Part shown: in pieces, positions 9,474 through 19,119 of the stretch | How positions within the stretch are numbered: position 1 is the stretch's first letter | Layout: every line of letters starts with the position of its first letter | From: Udaeobacter sp963725505 | GTDB taxonomy: Bacteria; Verrucomicrobiota; Verrucomicrobiia; Chthoniobacterales; UBA10450 | Direction: 5' to 3' | Assembly (NCBI GenBank): GCA_963725505.1 | Contig: CAVRYN010000002.1 | Span: forward strand, 124,001-188,000 | DNA length: 64,000 bases | Made by a program: the position numbers and the translations under genes | Notes under the pieces: generated by a model | Database searches by the model: none | What the model was told of the DNA's origin: nothing | The model's input: the letters and a program-made list of their open reading frames with translations, nothing else

Positions 9474-9614
9474 TTTCTGAAACTTAACCGCGGATAACGC
9501 GGATTTCGCGGATTAGGCTGACCTCTGACCTCTGACCTCTGATATCTGAAGCAAGCCCTCTGTCCTCCGTCCTCCGTCCTCTGCCCTCTGACCAGTGACT
9601 TTTTGACAAACGTT
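9474..9614. repeat. Repeat-filled gap: ACCGCGGAT triple motif and CTGACCT heptamers
   Basis: At 9487-9516 the sequence AACCGCGGATAACGCGGATT followed by TCGCGGATTA is a one-sided copy of the three-motif repeat seen elsewhere with CACGGAT or GCAGAT cores. At 9519-9600 there are consecutive degenerate heptamers CTGACCT/CTGTCCT/CCGTCCT. No gene or terminator hairpin was seen. Confidence 0.65.
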
Positions 9615-10616
9615 ATGAAAGCCGTCACGCCGTTTTCAGATTACAAATTTCTTATCATCGGAGGCACGAGCAAAGCAGGCACGACTTCCGTGTTTACTTA
9701 TCTTGAAAAGCATCCGCAGATTATTTGCTCGTCCGTGAAGGAAACAGGATTCTTTCTCGATGCCGACTATCCGCACCCGTCAGAGAAGCGATATCAAAAG
9801 AATGGCCTGCAAGCGTACCTGGATCTTTTTGAATCTGAGGGGTCTCAGCCACAAGAGAACTGGAGGTTTGAAGCTACTCCAGGCTATCTTTATTCCCCGA
9901 ATACGCCGGATGTTATTCGCAGGACGTTGGCAAACGTCCACTTCATTTTTATTCTGAGGGAGCCGGTCTCCAGATTGTTGTCCTGGTACCGATTTGGCCA
10001 GTCGCTGGGTAAGATACCATCCAGGATGACGTTCGACGACTATGTTGCTCTTCAAAAAGAGACCGAGGATAGCTTCCCAAATCGATATCCGCGTCAAGCC
10101 TTCGGGGCTCTTCGCCAGGGGCGCTATTCAACGTATCTGGAGCGTTATTTTGAGGTCTTTGGCGCATCGTCAATCCAGGTTCTCTTCTATGAAGACCTTC
10201 GCCGTGATCCGTTTTCATTCATGGTCAAGACATGCAGGTCACTCGGCATAGATGAGACCTATTTTCAGGGTTATACGTTTAAGGTCGTGAACAAAGGTGT
10301 GCAGGTGCGAAGCCACTGGTTGTTTCGGGCCTATATGGAGGCCAACCTAAAGCTCGCTGGACCAGCCAGGCGTACTCCAAAGCCGCTACGCCGGTTGCTG
10401 CGGCAGATTCAACGCAGGGCACATGCCGCATACGAGAAATTGAACGTCAGCAGAGAGAGGAAGGTGGCGATGTCTCCTTCCACGAAGGATTTTATTTTGT
10501 CGTACTACCAGGACGAACCCGCACGATTGAGAGAAATGCTTGGAATTGAAGTGCCCTGGCCGTCCAATCCGCCGGCTGCTTTGGCTGGGTTCGAAATCAC
10601 CTCCGCTGAACATTGA
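9615..10616 (+). CDS. Sulfotransferase family protein
   Basis: About 333 residues. It is predicted to move sulfate from PAPS to a sugar hydroxyl. The 5'-phosphosulfate loop is IIGGTSKAGTTSVFTYLEKH near the N-terminus, and the 3'-phosphate-binding strand/helix is FIFILREPVSRLLSWYRFG about residue 105. The conserved later element IQVLFYEDLRRDPFSFM is also present. This is the prokaryotic heparan-sulfotransferase-like layout. ATG at 9615 is preferred over an upstream in-frame TTG at 9603. It follows glycosyltransferases and precedes the flippase, so the polymer may be sulfated; no PAPS-synthesis genes are in view. Confidence 0.85.
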   Translation: MKAVTPFSDYKFLIIGGTSKAGTTSVFTYLEKHPQIICSSVKETGFFLDADYPHPSEKRYQKNGLQAYLDLFESEGSQPQENWRFEATPGYLYSPNTPDVIRRTLANVHFIFILREPVSRLLSWYRFGQSLGKIPSRMTFDDYVALQKETEDSFPNRYPRQAFGALRQGRYSTYLERYFEVFGASSIQVLFYEDLRRDPFSFMVKTCRSLGIDETYFQGYTFKVVNKGVQVRSHWLFRAYMEANLKLAGPARRTPKPLRRLLRQIQRRAHAAYEKLNVSRERKVAMSPSTKDFILSYYQDEPARLREMLGIEVPWPSNPPAALAGFEITSAEH

Positions 10617-10642
10617 GCAGAATAGGTTATGGCGCAGTTTGA

Positions 10643-12262
10643 ATGCATTGGTTGCCAGGACTCGTTGAGTGCATCGCGATGAGCGTTGATCTTTCCGATA
10701 TTGTAAAAAGCGAGGTGGCGTGCGCCGTGTCCTCGGAAAGTTCGCCCACAGCCAGCGCTTCCGAGCAACACTTCGCGACAGACCATCTGCTGACGAATCT
10801 CCGGCAGCGCACGATCTCCAGCGGGCTGGTCACTGGGGCGGCGCAGGGCGCGCGGTTCCTCCTGAACCTGGCGTATATCATGGTGCTGGCCAGACTGCTT
10901 GTGCCACAGGACTTCGGGCTAATAGCCATGGTGACAGCAGTCACGGGTTTTCTCCTTATCTTCCAAGATGCCGGGCTTTCGACCGCCACGGTGCAGCGCC
11001 AGCAAATCACCCATGCACAAGTCTCCAATCTGTTCTGGGCAAACGTGGTCGTGGGAGGTGTAACTACTCTTTTCGTGGCTGCCTCAGCGCCGGCAATCGC
11101 GTGGTTCTATCGCGAACCGCGGCTTATAGGTATCACGCTGGTGCTCTCAATCACGTTTCTGCTCGCCAGCTCGACGGTCCAACACCTTGCACTGCTAAAC
11201 CGGCAGATGCGCTTCGGAGTCATCGCAATGATCGACGTTGTTTCCATGCTTGTCGGTTATCTGATCAGCATCGGCATGGCGCTTTGGAAATATGGCTACT
11301 GGGCTCTGGTATTCGCCATTCTGCTTCAGGCCACCATCAAGTTCGTGCTGGCGTGGTCGGTCTCGCACTGGCGGCCCCGGTTGCCCTCCCGGAACGCGCA
11401 AACATGGCACCTGCTGAGGTTCGGCGCGCACATTACCGTAGGAAATTTGATGTTATCGCTTGCCCGGGGTGCGGATTGCCTTTTGATTGGGCGGTTTTTC
11501 GGCGCCGCGGCCGTCGGTTTCTACTCCAGAGGCTCCGTCCTTCTCCTACGGCCGCTGCAACAATTCATCATCCCAATCAAGGCCGTGCTGGTTCCCGCGC
11601 TGTCGCGAATACAGAGCGAGCCTGACCGGTATCGGCGAACATTTCTTCAAGTGTTCGAAGCGATCGCGCTGATGAGCTTTCTGTTCGCCGGTCTGTTTCT
11701 AGCATTGTCTTATCCGGTGACACTCGCCGTGCTTGGCCCGAAGTGGGAAGCAGCCGCCGTGATCTTCGCCGGCTTTACAATAGCAGCCCTAGCCTATCCG
11801 CTTACCACCGCGTCGGCGTGGCTGTTCGCCAGCCAGGGACGCGGGAAGGACTGGGTCCTTACCAACGCGATCATGTCGGGTGTCACCCTTTGTTCTTTCC
11901 TCGCCGGACTTCCGTTCGGTCCCGCCGCTGTGGCGATATTCTATTCAGCTTCGTGTATTCTGATACAGTTGCCATTCGTTTATCACATCGCTGGCCGGCG
12001 AGGTCCGGTGACCAGCAAACATCTTTGGATCGCATGCTTGCGACATCTGCCTGTCTGGGGGGTGGCGTGCGGTACGGCCTGGCTGGCTCGTACTTTCGTT
12101 CTGCACGCTAATCCATGGATGCAACTGTTCTTTTGCGGTCCCGTGGCGCTACTGGCTGGGGCCGCATACATCGCCGTTTCTACTCCCTCGCGACGGGTGG
12201 CAATAAACCTGTTCTCCATCATACGAGAGTTAAAAAATGCCCGTGCACTCACGGCCGCGTGA
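10643..12262 (+). CDS. Wzx-like polysaccharide flippase (lipopolysaccharide biosynthesis protein)
   Basis: 539-residue integral membrane protein of the MOP/PST exporter superfamily that would flip lipid-linked oligosaccharide across the inner membrane. Hydrophobic segments begin at about residue 55 (SGLVTGAAQGARFLLNLAYI) and recur as 12-14 likely helices. GADCLLIGRFFGAAAVGFYS is the conserved mid-protein block of this family. The N-terminal 50 residues are cytosolic. A second possible start is ATG 10679. The next gene is 95 bases downstream. The polymerase (Wzy) partner was not identified in this window. Confidence 0.85.
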   Translation: MHWLPGLVECIAMSVDLSDIVKSEVACAVSSESSPTASASEQHFATDHLLTNLRQRTISSGLVTGAAQGARFLLNLAYIMVLARLLVPQDFGLIAMVTAVTGFLLIFQDAGLSTATVQRQQITHAQVSNLFWANVVVGGVTTLFVAASAPAIAWFYREPRLIGITLVLSITFLLASSTVQHLALLNRQMRFGVIAMIDVVSMLVGYLISIGMALWKYGYWALVFAILLQATIKFVLAWSVSHWRPRLPSRNAQTWHLLRFGAHITVGNLMLSLARGADCLLIGRFFGAAAVGFYSRGSVLLLRPLQQFIIPIKAVLVPALSRIQSEPDRYRRTFLQVFEAIALMSFLFAGLFLALSYPVTLAVLGPKWEAAAVIFAGFTIAALAYPLTTASAWLFASQGRGKDWVLTNAIMSGVTLCSFLAGLPFGPAAVAIFYSASCILIQLPFVYHIAGRRGPVTSKHLWIACLRHLPVWGVACGTAWLARTFVLHANPWMQLFFCGPVALLAGAAYIAVSTPSRRVAINLFSIIRELKNARALTAA

Positions 12263-12356
12263 AGTCCGGAATGTCTGGCAGTGGAACATCCTCTCTCGTA
12301 TTCTGAGATGGCTCGGAAGGCATGAGCAGTAGTAACATAGAATTACGCGAGGACCG

Positions 12357-13172
12357 ATGCGCGAGAGAGCGAAAGATTCGTCAACCACAACAAGCACTCT
12401 TCCAACGGCGGAGGCAGCATCCGAGCGCGCGTTGTGGGGTTTTTTTGATTGCAAGAAGCGATGGTCGCTTTCGTGGCGAGGCCGACTTTTCCTGGTTTTT
12501 GCTCTCTTGTTGGTCGGGACTCTGATTTTCAGAGGCATTTACCCTTTTCTTGCCATAACCCATCGCGTCGATGCAGAGGTTCTTGTCGTCGAGGGCTGGG
12601 TTCATGGCTATGCCATCAAGGCCGGTGTCGCCGAGTTCAAGATCAACCATTACCAGCAAGTATTTTCAACGGGCGGGCCCGTACAGGGAAATGGAGGCTA
12701 CGTTAACGATTTCCAGACCTCGGCCAGCGTTGGGGCCGAACGGCTCAAAGCAAATGGTATTCCCAGCGAATCATTACAAATGGTTCCCTCACATGTTATT
12801 GACCGAGACCGGACTTATGGTGCCGCTGTGGCGCTGCGAGATTGGTTTTCCGCTCACAAGATACAGGTCCGCTACGTGAACGTCATTACCGAAGACCTTC
12901 ACGCGCGGCGGACAAGGCTTCTCTTTCAAAAGGCACTCGGAGATGGTGTCAAGATTGGGATCATCGCGGTCCCGAATCCTGATTACGATGCAAAACATTG
13001 GTGGCACTACAGTGAAGGCGTCAAAGATGTTATCAGCGAAGGGGCTGCTTATCTTTATGCCAGACTCTTCTTTTGGCCGGGCGCGGCGGAGCCGCGGGAG
13101 GTCGAAGCCAGAGGACAGATGACAGAGGACAGCAGTCAGAAGTCAGAGGTCAGAGTCAACACTGAAAACTGA
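12357..13172 (+). CDS. YdcF/DUF218 (SanA/ElyC-like) membrane-anchored protein
   Basis: 271 residues. A cytosolic N-terminus of about 40 residues is followed by one transmembrane helix (LFLVFALLLVGTLIFRGIY) and a periplasmic DUF218 domain: VDAEVLVVEGWVHGYAIKAG, VFSTGGPVQGN, and YGAAVALRDWFSAHKI with VITEDLHARRTRLLFQKAL. Family members (ElyC, SanA, YdcF) affect envelope biogenesis and polysaccharide metabolism; the chemistry is not established. The last 25 residues (GQMTEDSSQKSEVRV) come from heptamer repeat sequence at 13108-13165, so the native C-terminus is probably near residue 245. Confidence 0.78.
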   Translation: MRERAKDSSTTTSTLPTAEAASERALWGFFDCKKRWSLSWRGRLFLVFALLLVGTLIFRGIYPFLAITHRVDAEVLVVEGWVHGYAIKAGVAEFKINHYQQVFSTGGPVQGNGGYVNDFQTSASVGAERLKANGIPSESLQMVPSHVIDRDRTYGAAVALRDWFSAHKIQVRYVNVITEDLHARRTRLLFQKALGDGVKIGIIAVPNPDYDAKHWWHYSEGVKDVISEGAAYLYARLFFWPGAAEPREVEARGQMTEDSSQKSEVRVNTEN

Positions 13173-13246
13173 AAGCGAAGATGGAAGCGGGAAGGGAGAT
13201 CGGAGATAGAAGTTGGGAGATGAAAGATCGGAGATAGGGTTGGGGA

Positions 13247-13438
13247 ATGAAAAACGAACATCGGAAAGAACGAATATCGAGCTTCGAAGATCTTGAGGCG
13301 TGGCAAATGGCTCGGCAGCTTGTGAACGCACTTTATACACTCACTCGCCTGAAAAACCTTTCACCAGATTTCCGATTGTGCAGTCAAATCCAGCTGACGT
13401 CGTATTTCATCTTGCATATCAACAATTTTTTAGAGTAA
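13247..13438 (+). pseudogene. Truncated four-helix-bundle (23S rRNA intervening-sequence-type) protein
   Basis: The first 45 residues (ISSFEDLEAWQMARQLVNAL, then YTLTRLKNLSPDFRLCSQIQ) match the start of the four-helix-bundle 'S23' family, whose members are about 115-130 residues and continue with a SNIAEGFE-like helix. Here the frame is lost after SQIQ and ends at 63 residues, so it is a remnant. It lies 10 bases before the export lipoprotein gene and follows purine-rich degenerate repeats (13180-13245). Function of the family is unclear; copies often behave as scattered accessory genes. Confidence 0.6.
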
Positions 13439-13448
13439 ACAACGCTGC

Positions 13449-14111
13449 ATGGTGCAGAACAAAAGACAATTGTGGGGCAATCGCCGATTGGCGGGCACGT
13501 GCTCCCGTAGACGAGAGTTGAGCGGATTTTCTTGCCTTTTTTCTGTCTTGCTTTTTGCTGCGCTCCTGTGCGGCGGGTGCCAGAGCCCGCTACCGCCTTT
13601 GCCGAATCCGCCAGGTCCTCACACAGCAGTAAGGCTCTCTCCAGGAGATGAGATCAAGGTTGCCTATGCCGACGAGAGCGTCCCGGATCAAACGCAGAAA
13701 ATTCGACGGGACGGCAAGGTGAGTCTGCCGCTCATCGGCGAAGTCACGGCTGCCGGCAAGAGGGTCATCGATTTTCAACACGAGCTCGTCAGCCGCTACG
13801 AAGGCAAGCTTGATAACAACGAAGTGCTGGTGACGTTGGAGAACGGCACGGCAACCGTGACCGTGTCCGGATTTGCCAACAAACCGGCCGTATACACTTT
13901 TAATCGCCCGACGACTGTGTACCAGGCGGTAATGGAAGCAGGCGGACCGAGCGACTATGGGAGCGCGAGTAATATTCATCTCACTCGCATAATCAACGGA
14001 GAACAGCGCACTGAGACCATTAATCTTCGGCCGACCGTTAAAGGCAAGCCTACATTACCCAAATATGTGCAAGACGGGGACGTGATCTACATCTCGCGGA
14101 ACTGGTTCTGA
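13449..14111 (+). CDS. Polysaccharide export lipoprotein (Wza/Poly_export family)
   Basis: 220 residues. A signal peptide with lipobox LLCGGC places the mature protein on a lipid anchor, probably in the outer membrane. A Poly_export domain follows (LSPGDEIKVAYADES, IRRDGKVSLPLIGEVTAAGK, VDFQHELVSRY-like helix), then an SLBB-like segment (VTVSGFANKPAVYTFNRPTT, YQAVMEAGGPSDYGS) ending in VQDGDVIYISRNWF. It would form the outer-membrane channel or its periplasmic gate for the exopolysaccharide. ATG 13449 gives a positively charged n-region before the hydrophobic core. The beta-barrel gene follows 34 bases downstream. Confidence 0.87.
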   Translation: MVQNKRQLWGNRRLAGTCSRRRELSGFSCLFSVLLFAALLCGGCQSPLPPLPNPPGPHTAVRLSPGDEIKVAYADESVPDQTQKIRRDGKVSLPLIGEVTAAGKRVIDFQHELVSRYEGKLDNNEVLVTLENGTATVTVSGFANKPAVYTFNRPTTVYQAVMEAGGPSDYGSASNIHLTRIINGEQRTETINLRPTVKGKPTLPKYVQDGDVIYISRNWF

Positions 14112-14145
14112 GCCCGAGCCCGGCTGGCGCGATTTGCAACCAGAC

Positions 14146-15444
14146 ATGATTCTGCCATGTCGAATTCACCGGATCCGCAGCCACATTGATTCGCTACCGC
14201 TCGCGCTCCTGTTCGCGGCTTTTTTGCTGATTTCACACAATGAAGCAATGGGTCAATATGGGGAGCGGCGGCGGTGGCGTCGTCGGAAGCGGCAGGCGCC
14301 GGTGGAGGGTGGTGGGGGTGGCGTTCCGCTTGAAATCACATCCGGCGTGGATCTCGGTTACGACGACCACGTTATCGGGAGCAACCCTGCCGCAAGTTCA
14401 AGCAGCCCAAGCTCATTGTTCGCAAAAGAAAACCTTGTGCTGACTTATAATCGGCCGGGGGAACAGACAGAATTTCGTCTGCTTGCTGTCGGACGGTTTA
14501 CTCAGTATTTCGATGTGAGCACGGACGACAAAGATGTGACCCTCACTGCGTCGCTTACGCATAACTTCACGACACGGCTTTCCTTCTACGCCAGCGTTTA
14601 CGGCGCTTATCAGACCGAGCCTAATTTCCAATCCAACATTGGTCCCACAAACGTGCGCGCTCCTCACTTCGACACGACCGATATTTTTTCGCTTACCTAT
14701 CATTGGCTACCACGACTATCCAGTGTAACAAGCTACACGTTCGAGCGCGTTAAGTATGAGTCGTCGTCTCTGTCGACGTCGGCGATCGGAGTAGGTCAGG
14801 ACCGCTTCCAGAATACGCTGGCCGAGTCGCTTCAATTTAGCCTGACAAGCCGCACTAGTCTCACTGGAGAATATCGCTTTGAAGTCATAGATTACGACAC
14901 CGCGCCGTCGCGTGATGCGACCATTCATTTTGCACTCGCCGGTGTTGACCATCATTTGACTGAGCACCTGTCGATTAACCTGCTTGGAGGTCCATCATTT
15001 CGTTTTTTCAAAAATGACGGCAACACGATCAACCCGTACGCCCAACTGAAGGTTAGTTATGAGGGTGGCAACCATTCGCTAAGCTGGATAACAACTTATG
15101 GAGTCGAACAGCCCAGCCAGACTCTCGCGGCGGGGGCCACGACGCTCCGAACCGGACTGAACCTGGCGTACGATCTAACTTCGCGGATCAATTTGAAGGC
15201 CGGAATGTATTATTATCACGAGGAAAACCAAGCGGGGACAACGGGGCCAGTTGTAAGCACTTCGACAGGCTCGCAGGATTCCTTGCATTTCAATCTCAGC
15301 CTCAAATATACAATCAATAAGCATTTCGCGTTGCACGCTGATTACGAGTACACAAACCAGAGCTCGTCTGGAGGAACTTCATCAGGAGGAACCTCAGGCT
15401 ACTCGCGGAATCGCTACTTCGCCGGAGTGACCTACAAGTACTGA
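14146..15444 (+). CDS. Outer-membrane beta-barrel protein of the exopolysaccharide/exosortase locus
   Basis: About 432 residues. A signal peptide (LPLALLFAAFLLISH) is followed by a basic low-complexity patch and then alternating hydrophobic strands ending in aromatic residues, closing with YSRNRYFAGVTYKY, a typical barrel C-terminus. This type of protein commonly sits beside Wza-like exporters in PEP-CTERM gene clusters and is presumed to be an outer-membrane porin or adhesin for polymer export. ATG 14146 is preferred; an in-frame TTG lies at 14134. The size would suit 14-18 strands, but strand number was not computed. Confidence 0.75.
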   Translation: MILPCRIHRIRSHIDSLPLALLFAAFLLISHNEAMGQYGERRRWRRRKRQAPVEGGGGGVPLEITSGVDLGYDDHVIGSNPAASSSSPSSLFAKENLVLTYNRPGEQTEFRLLAVGRFTQYFDVSTDDKDVTLTASLTHNFTTRLSFYASVYGAYQTEPNFQSNIGPTNVRAPHFDTTDIFSLTYHWLPRLSSVTSYTFERVKYESSSLSTSAIGVGQDRFQNTLAESLQFSLTSRTSLTGEYRFEVIDYDTAPSRDATIHFALAGVDHHLTEHLSINLLGGPSFRFFKNDGNTINPYAQLKVSYEGGNHSLSWITTYGVEQPSQTLAAGATTLRTGLNLAYDLTSRINLKAGMYYYHEENQAGTTGPVVSTSTGSQDSLHFNLSLKYTINKHFALHADYEYTNQSSSGGTSSGGTSGYSRNRYFAGVTYKY

Positions 15445-15449
15445 GGACT

Positions 15450-15565
15450 GTCATCCTGAGCGAAGCGAAGGACCTCTCACAGGGTTTTGGATCACACAAG
15501 CATTCTCGTGTATCGCGGACTTCGATTGTGGGGTTCCTCGCTCGGCTCGGAATGACAGCGGAGCG
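15450..15565. repeat. Dispersed inverted repeat (GTCATCCTGAGCG family)
   Basis: The left end TGTCATCCTGAGCGAAGCGA and the right end (CTCGCTCGGCTCGGAATGACA) are imperfect inverse complements around a variable centre. A related complete copy is at 57117-57208, and partial copies lie near 22550 and 54925. It lies downstream of the barrel gene, where it could serve as a transcript end. Confidence 0.7.
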
Positions 15566-15681
15566 GCTGACGGCATCTACAAACTTCAATTCATGAAAGA
15601 AACCAATCACGCCCTAACGTCAGCCTGAGAATACTTTGGATATGAGCCCCTCACACAACACGGCTGCTGCTCGCGAAATCA

Positions 15682-16614
15682 GTGTTCCCACGCGAACAGC
15701 GAACCTCTCCGAATCCAGCTCGTCCGAGGCAAAAACAGAGATGGCGCTTTTGGAGCGGCATGTGTTTTGCAATTGTGCTGTTGGCCGTTTTCGCCCGGCC
15801 TCTGTTGATGCTGATCAGTTATGTAGCCGGGAGCCAATTGCATTCATATGTTTTGTTGGTCCCCTTTGTTTCTGCTTACCTGCTTTATCTCCGGCGAGAT
15901 CAATTACCAAAAAAACACAGCACCGACCTTTTGCTTACGCTGGTGTCGCTGGCCGCAGGCCTCGGCCTTTTTGCCTACACGCAGTCGCTGGAAGTTGCTG
16001 CGCGAGCACCGGCTATCAATACTCGCGTCGTGCTGTTGACACTCTCGTTCCTTTGCTGTCTCGCAGCGGGAGGATTTTTCTTTCTCGGACGCGGCTGGAT
16101 GCGATCAGCTGCTTTTCCCCTGGCCTACCTCATTTTCATGGTGCCGATGCCGGATGCGATGGCAGATGCGCTCGAGACGGCTTCGAAATATGCCTCGGCC
16201 GAAGTAGCCAATCTCTTTTTCAACCTGAGCGGCACGCCTTTTCTTCGGGCGGGTCTCTTTTTCCAACTGCCGAACATCACGATCGAGGTTGCGCAGGAAT
16301 GCAGCGGCATTCGATCGAGCTGGGTGCTCTTCATCACCAGCATCCTGGCCGCCAATTTATTCTTAAAGACCCCGTGGCGGCGTTTAGCGCTGGTCGCTTT
16401 TGTCATTCCACTTGCCATTTTGCGAAACGGATTTCGGATTCTTGTAATCGGGCTTCTCTGCGTGAATGTCGGCCCGCAAATGATTCACAGCCTCATCCAC
16501 CGGCGCGGCGGCCCCCTCTTTTTCGTGCTTTCGCTGATTCCACTTTTTCTAGTGTTGTGGTGGCTGCGCAAGGGAGACGTCCGGATTAGGGCGGAACATT
16601 CTGTTCGCCGGTAG
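15682..16614 (+). CDS. Exosortase (VPDSG-CTERM/PEP-CTERM sorting transpeptidase)
   Basis: 310-residue multi-pass membrane protein with the exosortase/archaeosortase triad: Cys207 in AQECSGIRSS, Arg248 in ILRNGFRI, and His269/His273 in MIHSLIHRRGG. About eight hydrophobic segments span residues 28-295. It is predicted to cleave the tripartite C-terminal signal of secreted proteins and attach them to the envelope or polymer. The clients in this window end TPDGGAT plus a helix plus RRK, so the exosortase C (VPDSG-specific) type is the likely match; that assignment is inference. GTG 15682 is the longest start, and ATG 15760 is an alternative just before the first helix. It lies between the export genes and prsK. 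Confidence 0.88.
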   Translation: MFPREQRTSPNPARPRQKQRWRFWSGMCFAIVLLAVFARPLLMLISYVAGSQLHSYVLLVPFVSAYLLYLRRDQLPKKHSTDLLLTLVSLAAGLGLFAYTQSLEVAARAPAINTRVVLLTLSFLCCLAAGGFFFLGRGWMRSAAFPLAYLIFMVPMPDAMADALETASKYASAEVANLFFNLSGTPFLRAGLFFQLPNITIEVAQECSGIRSSWVLFITSILAANLFLKTPWRRLALVAFVIPLAILRNGFRILVIGLLCVNVGPQMIHSLIHRRGGPLFFVLSLIPLFLVLWWLRKGDVRIRAEHSVRR

Positions 16615-16976
16615 ATGGTAGATAGCAGATAGCAGACGGCTGAAGGGATGAGATTTCGATTTGGCTATCGGTCGGAGACTTCTGCCGTAGCTGAACTGTA
16701 GACCCATCTCATAAAAGGGAATGAGTGCGCTAGCCCTGGCGAGTGGCTGGCAAGGCGCGACGAAGGAGCATAGCCGAAGCGTTCTGTGACTGAGGAGCAA
16801 CGCAGCCGCTGCCAGAGTTAGCCGGAGGGTTGCCGACTTTCGCTGCGGCTGCGTGCCGTCGGTAAAGTCCATGAAGGATATCTTTCGCCTTGCCGCAGCG
16901 ATCTCTGGCAGACTCGTCCCCTATCTAGAGATGGTCTATTAAAAATGCAATTCATTACCTTGGCTCGGAGCAAGTT
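16615..16976. other. Intergenic region with a possible small inverted-repeat element
   Basis: No gene. A TAGACCCATCTC near 16701 and GAGATGGTCTA near 16930 are inverse complements with one gap and bracket about 240 bases containing no reading frame longer than a few codons. This may be a small non-coding insertion. Degenerate TAGATAGCAGATAGCAGA repeats occur at 16618-16640. The promoter of prsK should lie in the last 50 bases. Confidence 0.35.
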
Positions 16977-19119
16977 GTGAACCCGAACTCTGTGTTAGCT
17001 TTGGTTGCCGCCACGTTTAGTGCGGCCCTGGCCGTGGCAGCGGTTTGTCGCGGACGCCGTTCGCTTGCGACCTGGTGTTTCTCAGTCGGGATGCTGACTT
17101 TCGCGCTGGAGAGTCTCTTCGGCCGCTATGTGGCTTGCCGCGTCTATTCCCGAAAGGGCGGCCTTTTGGGCAGGTCTTACCCTGGTGACGAAGTCATTTC
17201 TTCCGGGGATTTGGCTTTGCTTTAGCTTCACGTATTCGCGCGGAGGCTCTCGCGGATTTCCGGTGAGGTCACGATTTCTCGTTCTGGCGGCACTTCTGGT
17301 CCCGGTAGGCGTGTCCCTGCTTCTCTGGGAGCAACTGGCACCGGTTTTTCCGGAGAGCCCGTCGGGCGAAACCTGGTGGATTGGCTCTCATGCGGCGGCC
17401 AAAATACTGAATGGCTCTCTGCTGTTGGTCACTGTGCTGATTCTTATGAATCTGGAGAAGACCTTCCGATCGGCTGTCGGGACGATGCGGTGGAGAATTA
17501 AGTTTATCGTTCTCGGTCTCGGGATTGTGTTCGGGGCGCGGATTTACACCCTGAGCCAGGGACTGCTCTTTTCGGGCGAGGTCCTGAATTCTAACGATGT
17601 TGATACAGCCGCGCTGCTGATCGGGTCCGCGTTGATGGCGGTGGCTTTTCTTCGGAGTGGTTTCGGCGAAATCGATGTCTATCCTTCGCATGCTGTTCTG
17701 CGCACTTCCCTGACGGCTCTGTTGGTTGGGGCGTATCTTTTTATTGTCGGGGTGCTTGGCCAGATCGTGGCGCGGACCGGCGAACCGGGGACGTTCCGGT
17801 TCCAAGCCTTCGTCGTGCTGCTGGGATTCGCTCTCCTGGCTGTGTTATCGTTCTCAAATCGGTTTCGGCAAAATATGGGGCGTTTCGTTAGCCACCATTT
17901 TAAAAGGCCGCAGTATGATTTCCGCCAGATATGGACGCGCTTTACTCAATGCACGTCCAGCGTGCTCGATCAGCCCGGCTTGTGCGCTTCAGCCACAAAA
18001 TTGATCTCTGAAACCTTTAGCGTCTTGTCGGTCACTATCTGGCTATTTGACGAACAAGACCGGCTGACGTTCGCGGCGTCCACTTCGAGATCAGAACGCG
18101 AGACCACCGGCGCGCTCCCAAATCTGGCTGGCTTGGAACCAGCCCTGGCGAGTATTCGCAGGCTTTCCAAACCTTTTGATTTGGAAAAAGCAAAAGGCGA
18201 TTTTGCAGAGACCTTGAGGCGAATCAGTTCGAGCCAATTTCGCACTGGAGGCAATCGGGTTTGTACGCCGTTATGGACGGGAGACCGCTGCATAGGCGTG
18301 GTCATCCTGGCAGATCGCGTCGGTGGCGTTCCCTACACGGTTGAAGAACTGGATTTGTTGAAATGCATGGGCGATCAGATTGCAGTGGGTCTGCTGAACC
18401 TTCGGCTCACCGAAGAGGTGATGCGGGCGAAAGAGCTGGAAGCCTTTCAAGCCATCTCCGCATTCTTCATTCATGATTTGAAAAACGCGGCCTCAACCCT
18501 AAGCCTGACTCTTCAGAATCTGCCCGTGCATTTTGATGATCCCACTTTTCGACAAGACGCTCTGCGCGGGATCGGCGAGACAGCAAATCGCATCAACCAG
18601 CTTATCAGCCGCGTTGGAGCCTTGCGACATCTCGAACTCAAACCGGTGGAAGCGGACCTCAATCTGCTTGTTACTGACGCGCTTGAAGTCTTAAACGGCG
18701 CGCCGGAAATAAACGTGGTGCAGAAGCTTCACCTGCAGCCAAAACTTAAACTGGATCGGCAGCAATTTGGCAGCGTAATCACTAACTTGCTTCTCAACGC
18801 CCGCGAGGCACTCGGACCGGGAGGCGAGGTGAGAGTTGAGACGAGTCACAGCAACGGTTGGGCGGTTCTTTCCGTCGCCGACGACGGCTGCGGGATGAGC
18901 CCGGAATTTTTGAAGACATCTCTTTTCCGACCCTTTCAGACCACAAAGAAGAAGGGACTAGGCATTGGGATGTTTCAATCCAAGATGATTGTCGAAGCAC
19001 ATCGGGGGAAGATCCAAGTCGAGAGCGAACCCGGAGCCGGCACAACTTTTCGGGTGATGTTGCCTGTAGGACTAACCTTGCTCCCGCCCAGAGCAGCTAC
19101 GCTGCAACCGAACTTTTAA
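16977..19119 (+). CDS. prsK: PEP-CTERM system sensor histidine kinase PrsK (frame shifted near 17,125)
   Basis: Membrane histidine kinase of the PEP-CTERM/exosortase regulon. The N-terminal region has eight or so transmembrane helices (16977-17860), then a GAF domain (about 17930-18400), then the kinase core: H-box FFIHDLKNAASTLSL (His near base 18470), N-box around ITNLLLNAREAL, G1 VADDGCGMSPEF and G2 GLGIGMFQSKMI. The first helix is read from ATG 16977. The rest is in the +1 frame (open from ATG 17128), and removing one C from the GGCCGC run near 17122 restores a continuous protein of about 713 residues, the usual PrsK length. It is therefore probably intact with a sequencing indel, although real disruption cannot be excluded. 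Partner: PrsR at 20454. Confidence 0.85.

Noticed and set aside
10720..11625. 301-codon frame overlapping the flippase
   Set aside because: Arg/His/Pro-rich alternative frame; the flippase frame has the membrane-helix pattern.
15636..16589. 317-codon plus-strand frame overlapping the exosortase
   Set aside because: It is Cys/Arg/Ser-rich with no domain; the exosortase frame holds the catalytic Cys, Arg and His and membrane helices.
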